NCBI GenBank assembly: GCA_934454005.1
Contig: CAKSGI010000048.1
Coordinates: 1 to 11,893, forward strand
Source: an uncultured Eubacteriales bacterium
GTDB taxonomy: Bacteria > Bacillota_A > Clostridia > Oscillospirales > Acutalibacteraceae
Reading direction: 5' to 3'
DNA: 11,893 nt
Shown here: positions 5,688 through 11,893 of the stretch, one piece after another
Layout of the letters: each line of letters begins with the position of its first letter
Numbering within the stretch: the first letter of the stretch is position 1
The notes under the pieces: generated by a model
Told to the model about the DNA's origin: nothing
Databases searched by the model: none
What the model saw: only the letters and a program-made list of their open reading frames with translations
Translations under genes and position numbers: made by a program

Positions 5688-6537
5688 AATATGTATCCTC
5701 CTTTGAGTGATATAATAATATTTGTTCAAGTGTAGGTCTTTTAAAAGACAGGTTATTTGGAAGAAAATCTATATTATCAGAGCGAACTAGTCCTTCCAAA
5801 TAATTGTCTTTTTGTATGAAACTAACACATTTTTTTTTGAAAAAATCTTGGTGTTGAATTGAACCGGTGATAAGAATGAAATTATCAAGTAGTTCATCAT
5901 TTGTCCCCATTAATGTGCATTTCCCATCTAAAATCATATATATATAATCAGCTATGTTATCTAATTCTGATAAAATATGGGTGGAAAATAAGACACTGTG
6001 TTCGCCATCTTTTATATAGTCCTTTAATATTTGTAAAATTTCTGTTCTAACAACAGGATCTAAACCATTTGTGGCTTCATCTAAAATAAGAATTTCTGGT
6101 TTTCTGCTTAAAACGCAAGCAAACATCAGGCGGACTTTCATACCTTTAGAGAAGGTGCCTACGTTCTGGTTACATGGTAATTTCCACAAACTAATATACT
6201 CATCAAACGATAATGGGTCAAAAGTCGGATAGAAGTCTTTAAGTATTTTCTTTATTGTATGGATTTTAAAGAAATCTGGAAAATAAAAATCATCAGCAAT
6301 ATAACCGATTGAGTTTCTATAATCCTTTTCTGAATCAGAAAGTTTTTTTCCATTAATATATATAGTGCCAGAATCCGGTAAATATTGATCGGTGATTAGT
6401 TTTATGGTAGTTGTTTTTCCAGAACCATTAGGACCTATATATCCTATAATGTAACCTTTAGGCAATTCGAAGTTTATATTATCTAAATAGAAGTTATTAA
6501 ATGTTTTTGATACATTATTTAGTTTTAAAATACACAT
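5680..6537 (-). CDS. ABC transporter ATP-binding protein (YtrB/BcrA-like)
   Basis: This 285-aa cytoplasmic ATPase energises the permease encoded next to it. All motifs are intact: Walker A GPNGSGKT (35-42), signature FSKGM (129-133), Walker B ILILDE with catalytic Glu154 (149-154), D-loop GLD (158-160) and switch His187 in FSTH. After about residue 215 there is a C-terminal extension of about 70 residues, as in drug- and peptide-exporting ABC-2 systems. It starts one base after the GntR stop with AAGGAGG as ribosome site and overlaps the permease start. With a YtrA-like regulator in the same operon, the module matches the GntR-controlled ABC systems that respond to cell-wall-active peptides or antibiotics. 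A self-immunity role for the divergent bacteriocin-like locus is inferred. Confidence 0.92.
   Translation of the reverse strand: MCILKLNNVSKTFNNFYLDNINFELPKGYIIGYIGPNGSGKTTTIKLITDQYLPDSGTIYINGKKLSDSEKDYRNSIGYIADDFYFPDFFKIHTIKKILKDFYPTFDPLSFDEYISLWKLPCNQNVGTFSKGMKVRLMFACVLSRKPEILILDEATNGLDPVVRTEILQILKDYIKDGEHSVLFSTHILSELDNIADYIYMILDGKCTLMGTNDELLDNFILITGSIQHQDFFKKKCVSFIQKDNYLEGLVRSDNIDFLPNNLSFKRPTLEQILLYHSKEDTYCE
5696..5704 (-). promoter_or_regulatory. Ribosome binding site deciding the GTG start of the permease
   Basis: The minus strand reads AAAGGAGGA here, near-perfect to the 16S anti-SD, with eight bases to the GTG at 5687. This favours the GTG over the upstream TTG at 5729. Confidence 0.8.
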
Positions 6538-6538
6538 A

Positions 6539-6940
6539 TTATTCCTCCTTTTTTGTTTGTAATTCGTTATTGTATATTTTAGAAAAGTCCTCTATTAGTT
6601 CATTATATTCTATATCAATATATTGTGCATTGCGAATAGCCAATCTGAGATATTGGTAAATATTATTTTTGTAATAATACTGTATTTCTTTATTTTCCCT
6701 GCTACATGTTATGAACCCTTTTCCAGGTAAAGAAGTAATGAAGCCTTCTATTTGTAACTTATTATAAGCATTAGTTACTGTAATAACGCTAACGTCTAAA
6801 TCTTTTGATAATTGGCGAATAGAAGGAAGAGGAGTATTGGAAGGGATTTTCTCTAAAACAATTTGCTCACGAATCTGTTCCACAATTTGCATGTAAATTG
6901 GAAGTTCGGAAGAATTGCTTATTAGTATGGTAAAGTCCAT
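6539..6940 (-). CDS. GntR-family transcriptional regulator (YtrA-like)
   Basis: This 133-aa protein has an N-terminal winged helix-turn-helix of GntR type: LPIYMQIVEQIREQI (residues 13-27), LPSIRQLSKDLDVSVITVTNAYNKLQIEGFI-type helices (about 38-69) and the LPGKGFI wing (about 71-77). A short, all-helical C-terminal tail of about 50 residues follows. The small effector part places it in the YtrA subfamily, whose members usually repress their own operon with an ABC transporter. It is the first gene of the operon. AAAGGAGGTG (complement of 6949-6957) is an ideal ribosome site. A GTATATA/TATATAC palindrome lies over the -10 of its promoter and fits autorepression. The inducing signal is not readable from sequence. 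Confidence 0.92.
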   Translation of the reverse strand: MDFTILISNSSELPIYMQIVEQIREQIVLEKIPSNTPLPSIRQLSKDLDVSVITVTNAYNKLQIEGFITSLPGKGFITCSRENKEIQYYYKNNIYQYLRLAIRNAQYIDIEYNELIEDFSKIYNNELQTKKEE

Positions 6941-6969
6941 TTTGTGTTCACCTCCTTTGTGAAATATCT

Positions 6970-6989
6970 GTATATATATAATTATATAC
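6970..6989. promoter_or_regulatory. Putative GntR (YtrA-type) operator overlapping the -10
   Basis: GTATATA (6970-6976) and TATATAC (6983-6989) form a 7-bp inverted repeat around a 6-base AT centre. It covers the -10 of the operon promoter, the expected position for a repressor site. The sequence is AT-repetitive, so the exact boundaries are uncertain. Confidence 0.6.
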
Positions 6990-7009
6990 GGTCAATAAAA
7001 ATGTGTCAA
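6981..7009 (-). promoter_or_regulatory. Perfect consensus sigma-A promoter of the GntR-ABC-peptide operon
   Basis: On the minus strand TTGACA (complement of 7004-7009) is followed after exactly 17 bases by TATAAT (complement of 6981-6986). A promoter with both consensus hexamers and ideal spacing would be very strong unless repressed, which fits control by the encoded GntR protein. Confidence 0.88.
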
Positions 7010-7104
7010 GATATAAATAAATATATGGAATGATGAAATATTGTATTATCTTTAAAATCGTATTGCATGTTTGATTAAAATTGGGAATGAAGTAAGATAA
7101 AACT

Positions 7105-7133
7105 TTGTCATTCAATCACAAAAATGGTATATC
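7105..7133 (+). promoter_or_regulatory. Candidate promoter of the exporter-radical SAM-peptide operon
   Basis: TTGTCA (7105-7110), 17 bases, then TATATC (7128-7133), preceded by TGG. It faces away from the minus-strand operon and lies about 90 bases before the exporter start. The match is moderate. Confidence 0.45.
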
Positions 7134-7204
7134 ATGCATTTTGTCTTGTATTAAAATCCATTTTTTGTAAAATATGTTTAACAAACAAATAAATTGTTTA
7201 GACG

Positions 7205-7213
7205 AAAGGAGAG
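7205..7213 (+). promoter_or_regulatory. Ribosome binding site deciding the exporter start
   Basis: AAAGGAGAG lies eight bases before the ATG at 7222. The upstream in-frame ATG at 7174 has no ribosome site, and the ATG at 7216 is too close. Confidence 0.75.
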
Positions 7214-7221
7214 ATATGATC

Positions 7222-8886
7222 ATGAGTGCTTTAAAATTTGTAGGGAAGCACATGAAAAGGCATAAAGGGAAAATAATAATTAGCCTTGTGCTATCAATAG
7301 TCATATCATTGGTTTCTAGTTTGGGACCCTATATCATGAAATTGATTGTTGACGTTGGTATTCCAGAGGGGAGAATAGAGTATATTCTGATATTATCAAG
7401 TATGGCTGTTGCTGTATATTTTTTATACTCTATGGGAAATTTTTTACTATCATATATTTTTACATTACTGAGTGAAACAGTGAATCTTGATATTAAAAAA
7501 GAAATTTATAATAAATTGATGTATTATCCGCTTTCATTTTTTGGAAATAAGGAAAAGGGATATATATTAGCAAGAACTAATGAGATCAATTCGATAAAAC
7601 CACTTTTTTCAAGTACTACATGTAAACTGGGTTTAAGTATTATAGAATTCGTGATTGCATCGGTCTTTTTATTTTCTATAAATACTAGCTTTACTGTATG
7701 CATTTATCTGTTTTTGCCGATTTATTTTCTTCTAATAAAAATGATGATGAATAAAACCAGATATATAGTCGGAAAGAATATGGAGGAAGTAGCCACTGCA
7801 AATGGAACAATACAGCAAGTTCTTTCAGGAATTGAACAGGTAAAAATTTCCAATAAAGAAAAAACAGAGTCGCAGAAAATAAATAATTTGAATGAGCGAA
7901 TAAGTAAATTATCAACAAAACAGAGCGTATTGCTTAATCTTACATCGGAATCAATAATGTTAATTTGCAATATTATTTCTGTCCTTGTACTAGTTATATC
8001 AGCTATTCACATTTCAAAAAACAATATGACAATGGGAGATTATTTTGCTTTTTCAGGATATTTGCCAAAACTATTAGCACCTGTTCAAGCGTTGGCTTCA
8101 TCACTAATCAGTATTCAGCCAGCTATAGCTTCTTTGAAAAGACTAGTACAGTATTTCTCAGAAAAGATAGAGGTAGAGAACGATCTTCCATATCTGAATA
8201 TAAGTAATGGACAAATAGTCTTTGAAAATATGTCCTTTAAATACGAAGAAGACAGTAAAATGATAATAAATAAGTTCTCTGTAAAGATTCCTGGGAAAAG
8301 TAAAGTACTTATTAAAGGGAGAAATGGAAGCGGAAAAACTACGTTACTTAAATTAATCATGGGATTATATACAAATTATACAGGATACATATATATTGAC
8401 AATAAAGATATAAAGAATTACAGAAAAGCCAGTATTCGTAATCAAATTAGTATAGTATCTCAAAATATTTTTTTGTTTTCGGGAACAGTTAAAGAAAATA
8501 TTTTATATAGTGTGGATAACTTTACTGATTATGAGTTAGTTGAGGCATTAAAGGATAGTGGCTTGGCTGAAGCCTTTAGAAAAGGTCAATTAAATCTTGA
8601 AAGTAATGTAGGGGAAAATGGGATGTTACTATCAGGAGGACAAAGACAAATGATAGCAATTGCTAGGGCGATAATGAAGAAATCTAAAATATTGATATTT
8701 GATGAAGCTACATCAAATTTAGATTCAAAAAAGACTGATGATTTATATAAAATGATTCATGAAAAATTTAAAGAAAGTACATGTATTATAGTTTCGCATG
8801 ATTATATAGATGGAATTCGATTTGATAAAATAATTAACTTAGATAAGGAGAATAAAAATGAAAAAACGAATGACACTGACATTTAA
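7222..8886 (+). CDS. ABC exporter, fused membrane and ATPase domains (peptide export)
   Basis: This 554-aa half-transporter has about six membrane helices in residues 15-300 (for example 18-34, 54-82, 138-156, 159-175, 244-262). The nucleotide-binding domain spans about 330-545: Walker A GRNGSGKT (366-373), Q-loop Gln414, signature LSGGQ (470-474), Walker B ILIFDE with Glu495, and His526 in VSHD. It acts in the membrane as a dimer. There is no N-terminal C39 peptidase domain, so it is a plain ABCB-type exporter that cannot trim the leader itself; another protease is needed. It is the first gene of the operon and overlaps the first radical SAM gene by 29 bases. Likely cargo is the Cys-rich modified peptide encoded at the end of the operon. 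Start chosen by its ribosome site. Confidence 0.9.
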   Translation: MSALKFVGKHMKRHKGKIIISLVLSIVISLVSSLGPYIMKLIVDVGIPEGRIEYILILSSMAVAVYFLYSMGNFLLSYIFTLLSETVNLDIKKEIYNKLMYYPLSFFGNKEKGYILARTNEINSIKPLFSSTTCKLGLSIIEFVIASVFLFSINTSFTVCIYLFLPIYFLLIKMMMNKTRYIVGKNMEEVATANGTIQQVLSGIEQVKISNKEKTESQKINNLNERISKLSTKQSVLLNLTSESIMLICNIISVLVLVISAIHISKNNMTMGDYFAFSGYLPKLLAPVQALASSLISIQPAIASLKRLVQYFSEKIEVENDLPYLNISNGQIVFENMSFKYEEDSKMIINKFSVKIPGKSKVLIKGRNGSGKTTLLKLIMGLYTNYTGYIYIDNKDIKNYRKASIRNQISIVSQNIFLFSGTVKENILYSVDNFTDYELVEALKDSGLAEAFRKGQLNLESNVGENGMLLSGGQRQMIAIARAIMKKSKILIFDEATSNLDSKKTDDLYKMIHEKFKESTCIIVSHDYIDGIRFDKIINLDKENKNEKTNDTDI

Positions 8887-10348
8887 ATCAAAAAAAGGAA
8901 ACGAATATTTATATGATGATTCCACAGGCCTTATTTTACCGTGGAGTAAGGAAGATGAAAAAATTTTGAAACAATTGCTAGAAGGTAATAAGACAGAAGA
9001 TATACTAAAAGATGGTGATGTACACGAAAGTAAAGTGCATTATTTATCCTACTTGTTGGATCAAACTGGAGCCTTTTTGGAAGAGTGTGATATTCGCGTG
9101 AAATATCCAGGAGAAGAGGAAATTGTTGACTTTATCGGTAGTAATTTAGCAAGACAATTGATTTTATCAGTAACAGATGATTGTAATTTAAGATGTAAAT
9201 ATTGCATTTATTCAGACGCATATCATTTGACAAAAGATAAAAGTTGTAAGTATATGACAGAGGAAACTGCTAAACGTGCTATTGATTACTTTTTTGAGCT
9301 GATTTCACCTCAATTAAGACGTAATCCAAGAAAGAAAATAGGAATCACTTTTTATGGTGGTGAACCTCTTATGAATATGAAAACAATTAAGTACGCTGTG
9401 AGATATATTAACCAATTTTATAAAGAAAATGTTTATTATATGCTTACAACAAATGGATTGTTACTGAATGATGCGAATATAAAATTCCTATCAGAAAACG
9501 AAATTGGTTTAGCTATAAGTATTGATGGTCCACAAAAAGAACATGATCGGTTAAGAGTTAAAATTGATGGAAGTGGAAGCTTTGAACAAATTGCAAGTAA
9601 TATTAAAAAGCTGAGTGAAGCATATCCTTATTATTTTCGTACAAGGGTAAATGCGGTTTGCGTTTTTGATCCTAAAACAGATATTGAAAAAGTTGAAGAA
9701 TTTTACGAAGAGTTGGAAAAAACATATAACATTCCTAGAGCCATATTTGTGAATAAAGTTTCCGATAATGAAACAAATTATTATGATCAATTTTCAGATA
9801 CCGATAATCAAAAATATGATGATAGAATAAAAAATTTAATGCGTAAATTTCATGAAAAGAAAGTAGCAGATAAAGAAATAAGTTCGTATTTGTCAGCTAT
9901 AGCAGGTGGGGGACCAATGTCTGTAATAGTTAGGCGGAGAATTGATGAAATTCAAGGACATTGTATTAAGAGCAGTGGAGCATGTATTCCGGGACAGAAA
10001 ATATGTGTTAATTCATCAGGAATATTTGATATATGTGAAAGAGTTAATGGACATAATTCTATAGGAAATGTTGAACAAGGGATTGACGGAAAAGCAGTTT
10101 TAAAAATTATGAAAGAATATAATGAGGTTGCTTTAGAAGACTGTTCTAATTGTCCGATTAAAAAGCTTTGTGGATATTGCTATTTGAATTTTGAAACAGA
10201 AAATGGATTTAAAAAGAATAAAGCTGGATGTGCATTTCATCGTAATGTTGTAAAAACAAATTTATCACGATACGTTTCAATTTATGAAGAAAACCCAAAT
10301 TGCAGATATTTTCTAGATACAGATACTGCAGAATTAGAAAATAATTAA
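8858..10348 (+). CDS. Radical SAM/SPASM peptide maturase 1 (sactisynthase-like)
   Basis: This 496-aa enzyme would use S-adenosylmethionine and iron-sulfur clusters to install thioether (Cys S to alpha-carbon) or similar crosslinks in a peptide. Residues 1-80 look like a small winged RRE-type leader-binding domain (GNEYLYDDSTGLIL, then a helical part). The radical SAM cluster motif is CNLRCKYC (Cys109, 113, 116) and GGEP lies at 167-170. The SPASM region follows: Cys376-X11-Gly388-X4-Cys393, then Cys429-X2-Cys432-X5-Cys438-X2-Cys441, and Cys458, with further Cys369 and Cys383. This is enough for two auxiliary clusters. AAGGAG (about 8845-8850) precedes the ATG within the exporter gene, so translation is coupled. 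The second maturase and a Cys-rich precursor follow. The general class is secure; the exact crosslink is inference. Confidence 0.9.
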   Translation: MKKRMTLTFKSKKGNEYLYDDSTGLILPWSKEDEKILKQLLEGNKTEDILKDGDVHESKVHYLSYLLDQTGAFLEECDIRVKYPGEEEIVDFIGSNLARQLILSVTDDCNLRCKYCIYSDAYHLTKDKSCKYMTEETAKRAIDYFFELISPQLRRNPRKKIGITFYGGEPLMNMKTIKYAVRYINQFYKENVYYMLTTNGLLLNDANIKFLSENEIGLAISIDGPQKEHDRLRVKIDGSGSFEQIASNIKKLSEAYPYYFRTRVNAVCVFDPKTDIEKVEEFYEELEKTYNIPRAIFVNKVSDNETNYYDQFSDTDNQKYDDRIKNLMRKFHEKKVADKEISSYLSAIAGGGPMSVIVRRRIDEIQGHCIKSSGACIPGQKICVNSSGIFDICERVNGHNSIGNVEQGIDGKAVLKIMKEYNEVALEDCSNCPIKKLCGYCYLNFETENGFKKNKAGCAFHRNVVKTNLSRYVSIYEENPNCRYFLDTDTAELENN

Positions 10349-10378
10349 ATGTAATTCAAAGATATAGGAGGATAATAT

Positions 10379-11701
10379 ATGTTTTTCAGATTAAATGCAT
10401 TTGCATTTTTGGTTGCAGGAGAAAAAGATTATAGTATTTATGATATGAAAAATAACTCTATCTATATGCTTAATCGCGAAGCAGGAATGCTTATTAAAAG
10501 GTTAGAAAATAATGTGGATCTGGATACCTTAAAAGAATATGAAAAGCACAAGAATGTGTGTATGGACTTTCTTGGGATGTTGGCTCAAAAAGGACTTGGA
10601 GATTTTTTTGAAAATGAAGTTCATATAGAAAAGTTTCGCTTTAATGCACCAATTCAGAAAAAAGGTATGCTTGAACCAGTTCCACAATATGTAAAATGTT
10701 ATTTAGAGATTAGCAATGAGTGTAATTTGAAATGCTCTTTTTGTGGAAAATCAAAATATATAAATTGGCTGGGATGCCAGAGCTGTTTTAGAAATCAAAA
10801 TCATCAAGAGGCTAGTATTAAATACGACAAATTAGTAAGTGAACTTGAAGAGATTGGTGTAAAAGAATTGATTTTAGGTGGAAGAGAGCCATTTTGCAAA
10901 TCAGAAGTTATTTACAAACTTATAGAACAGTGCAAAAAAAACAGTAGAATAAATTTGATAATTACTACGCCTGGAAGTGTTGAAGCAAATGAAATATTAA
11001 AAGTTTCCAGTTTATATGAAAAAATAAAATTAAACATTGTTGTTTTTGCCACACGTAGATTTTCTGAGTTTTTGAGTGAAGAAATGCAGGAGTTTATACG
11101 AAAACAAGAAAAACTATTCAGTGTACTACACAAGAATAATATACCGTATTCCGTTACTTTACAGATATATGACAAAAATCGGAATTATGCAGAGGCTATT
11201 ATTAGGGATATTAAAACAGAATTGGGTATAACTCCTATGATAGCTGATATTGTGGACATGGAAAAAAGAGAAAAATTGACACATATTGGAATGAATCAAA
11301 AGATGTTATCTCAGTATAGAAATCCGCGAGAATTTTATTTGAGAAAAAGTTATAATCCATGTTTATACGGTGTTTTTTCTATTGATTTATTTGGAAATGT
11401 GAATCCATGTCCGGGAATACATAAAGCATTAGGAAATATAACCGACAATACACTGCATGAAATTCTAAGTAAAGATGACCTTTATTCTTATTGGACTTAT
11501 TCAAAAGATAAAGTTGTGTATTGCAAGAATTGTTCTATGAGATATTTTTGTTCTGACTGTAGTGTGTTTGAATTAGCGTCTTACGAAAGTTCAAATGTAC
11601 ATAATATGTTTTGTCCGGCAAATATTGAAGAAAAAGCTAGTGATATCTCAAATGTGGAATTCGTTGGTTGGAACAAAGAGTATTTGAGCCTCGACTATTA
11701 A
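10379..11701 (+). CDS. Radical SAM/SPASM peptide maturase 2
   Basis: This 440-aa second radical SAM enzyme is clearly different from the first. Residues 5-80 resemble a PqqD-like leader-recognition domain (YSIYDMKNNSIYMLNREAGMLI-type strand-turn-helix). The cluster motif is CNLKCSFC (Cys115, 119, 122), soon followed by an extra Cys133-X2-Cys136 pair. The usual GGEP motif is GGREPF (167-172), one residue longer. The SPASM half has Cys328-X10-Gly339-X4-Cys344, Cys382-X2-Cys385-X5-Cys391-X2-Cys394, and Cys412. It has an excellent AGGAGG ribosome site (10367-10372) 30 bases after the previous gene. Two non-identical maturases in one operon recall thuricin CD (TrnC/TrnD), where two peptides are processed. 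Here it could act on the same peptide, or on a second one beyond the window. Substrate preference cannot be read. Confidence 0.88.
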   Translation: MFFRLNAFAFLVAGEKDYSIYDMKNNSIYMLNREAGMLIKRLENNVDLDTLKEYEKHKNVCMDFLGMLAQKGLGDFFENEVHIEKFRFNAPIQKKGMLEPVPQYVKCYLEISNECNLKCSFCGKSKYINWLGCQSCFRNQNHQEASIKYDKLVSELEEIGVKELILGGREPFCKSEVIYKLIEQCKKNSRINLIITTPGSVEANEILKVSSLYEKIKLNIVVFATRRFSEFLSEEMQEFIRKQEKLFSVLHKNNIPYSVTLQIYDKNRNYAEAIIRDIKTELGITPMIADIVDMEKREKLTHIGMNQKMLSQYRNPREFYLRKSYNPCLYGVFSIDLFGNVNPCPGIHKALGNITDNTLHEILSKDDLYSYWTYSKDKVVYCKNCSMRYFCSDCSVFELASYESSNVHNMFCPANIEEKASDISNVEFVGWNKEYLSLDY

Positions 11702-11759
11702 ACGATTATAATGCTATTTTATAGCTTTATAATAAATAAACGAAAGGAGGAAATGTGAT
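11702..11759 (+). other. Leader region of the precursor gene, with TATAAT boxes and a small hairpin
   Basis: This gap holds two TATAAT sequences (11707-11712 and 11728-11733) without a good -35 box at 17 bases, and a small GCTAT/ATAGC hairpin (11713-11725). A precursor-specific promoter is possible but weakly supported. Confidence 0.3.
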
Positions 11760-11893
11760 ATGGGAGAAGTAATGCCAGTAGATAACTGTTCAGGTACATT
11801 GTGTTCAGGATCATGCGCAGCAGGATGTGCAGCAGGATGTCTGGTTGGTGGAGGTAGTACAATTGCCTTCGGAACGCTGGGTGGAACAGCAGG
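11760..11893 (+). CDS. Sactipeptide-like Cys-rich precursor peptide (3' end outside window)
   Basis: The ATG at 11760 has a strong ribosome site, AAAGGAGG (11743-11750), and the frame stays open to the window end, giving 44 residues. The leader would be very short (MGEVMPVD). The core starts Asn9-Cys10 and has Cys at 10, 15, 19, 23 and 27, that is CX4C then CX3C three times, with CAAGCAAGC in the middle. From residue 28 on it is Gly, Thr, Ala, Ser and hydrophobic residues without Cys (LVGGGSTIAFGTLGG). An N-terminal Cys half and a C-terminal acceptor half is the hairpin layout of sactibiotics such as subtilosin A (8-residue leader) and thuricin CD (CX3CX3C). It follows two radical SAM maturases and an exporter, which supports the call. 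The window ends before the stop, so the full length is unknown. Confidence 0.85.
   Translation, partial: MGEVMPVDNCSGTLCSGSCAAGCAAGCLVGGGSTIAFGTLGGTA

Noticed and set aside
1807..7139. A shared 12-mer TATATCATGCAT at 1807-1818 and 7128-7139
   Set aside because: By length, a few 12-mer repeats are expected by chance in an AT-rich 12-kb sequence, and the surroundings do not match.
7691..8360. Several ORFs of 75-82 codons on either strand inside the exporter gene
   Set aside because: They are shadows of the ABC exporter, whose conserved motifs fix the true frame; none has a ribosome site and operon context.
9551..11175. Minus-strand ORFs inside the two radical SAM genes
   Set aside because: AT-rich reverse-strand readings of coding sequence with clear motifs on the + strand.
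1..11893. CRISPR array, tRNA, rRNA or transposase
   Set aside because: No regularly spaced repeats, no tRNA-like cloverleaf, no rRNA stretches and no transposase motifs were seen.

Overview
The window looks like a low-GC, AT-rich Firmicute, most likely a gut Clostridia/Lachnospiraceae-type genome. The grounds are strong AGGAGG-type ribosome sites, TTGACA/TATAAT promoters, an ECF sigma operon, YtrA-type GntR regulation and peptide-bacteriocin genes. The taxon is an inference from style; no marker gene is present. It reads as an accessory peptide-rich region with four modules. The right half (about 4,900 onward) looks AT-richer than the left, so the modules may have separate histories.

Module 1 (1-1799, + strand). 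Two tandem paralogous small Cys-rich peptide genes (the first cut by the window edge) end in a strong hairpin terminator. Three genes follow, each an intact ORF that lacks the catalytic or signal-receiving part of its family: an ABC-ATPase-like protein with every ATP-binding motif altered, a histidine-kinase-like stub without the phosphoacceptor His or an ATPase domain, and an OmpR-type winged-helix protein without a receiver. Together they look like a signalling cassette reduced to non-catalytic parts beside peptides of unknown type.

Module 2 (1925-4812, + strand). This is an ECF sigma factor, a one-TM putative anti-sigma factor, a small secreted beta-rich protein and a membrane-anchored alpha/beta hydrolase. 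The extracytoplasmic domain of the anti-sigma resembles the secreted protein along its length, suggesting a sensor domain and a free copy of it. A perfect 17-bp hairpin ends the operon and also serves the convergent operon beyond it.

Module 3 (4903-7009, - strand). A YtrA-like GntR repressor, an ABC ATPase, an ABC-2-type permease and a previously untracked 47-aa Asn/Ser/Thr-rich peptide form one operon. It is driven by a perfect consensus promoter with a GTATATA/TATATAC operator over the -10. Efflux or immunity is the likely role.

Module 4 (7105-11893, + strand, divergent from module 3). A full-length ABC exporter, two different radical SAM/SPASM enzymes with RRE-like N-termini, and the start of a precursor peptide carry a CX4C-X3C-X3C-X3C ladder after a leader of about 8 residues. 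This is the gene logic of a sactibiotic locus (thuricin CD has two rSAM enzymes; subtilosin A has an 8-residue leader). The precursor runs off the window end. Module 3 is a plausible self-immunity unit for it.
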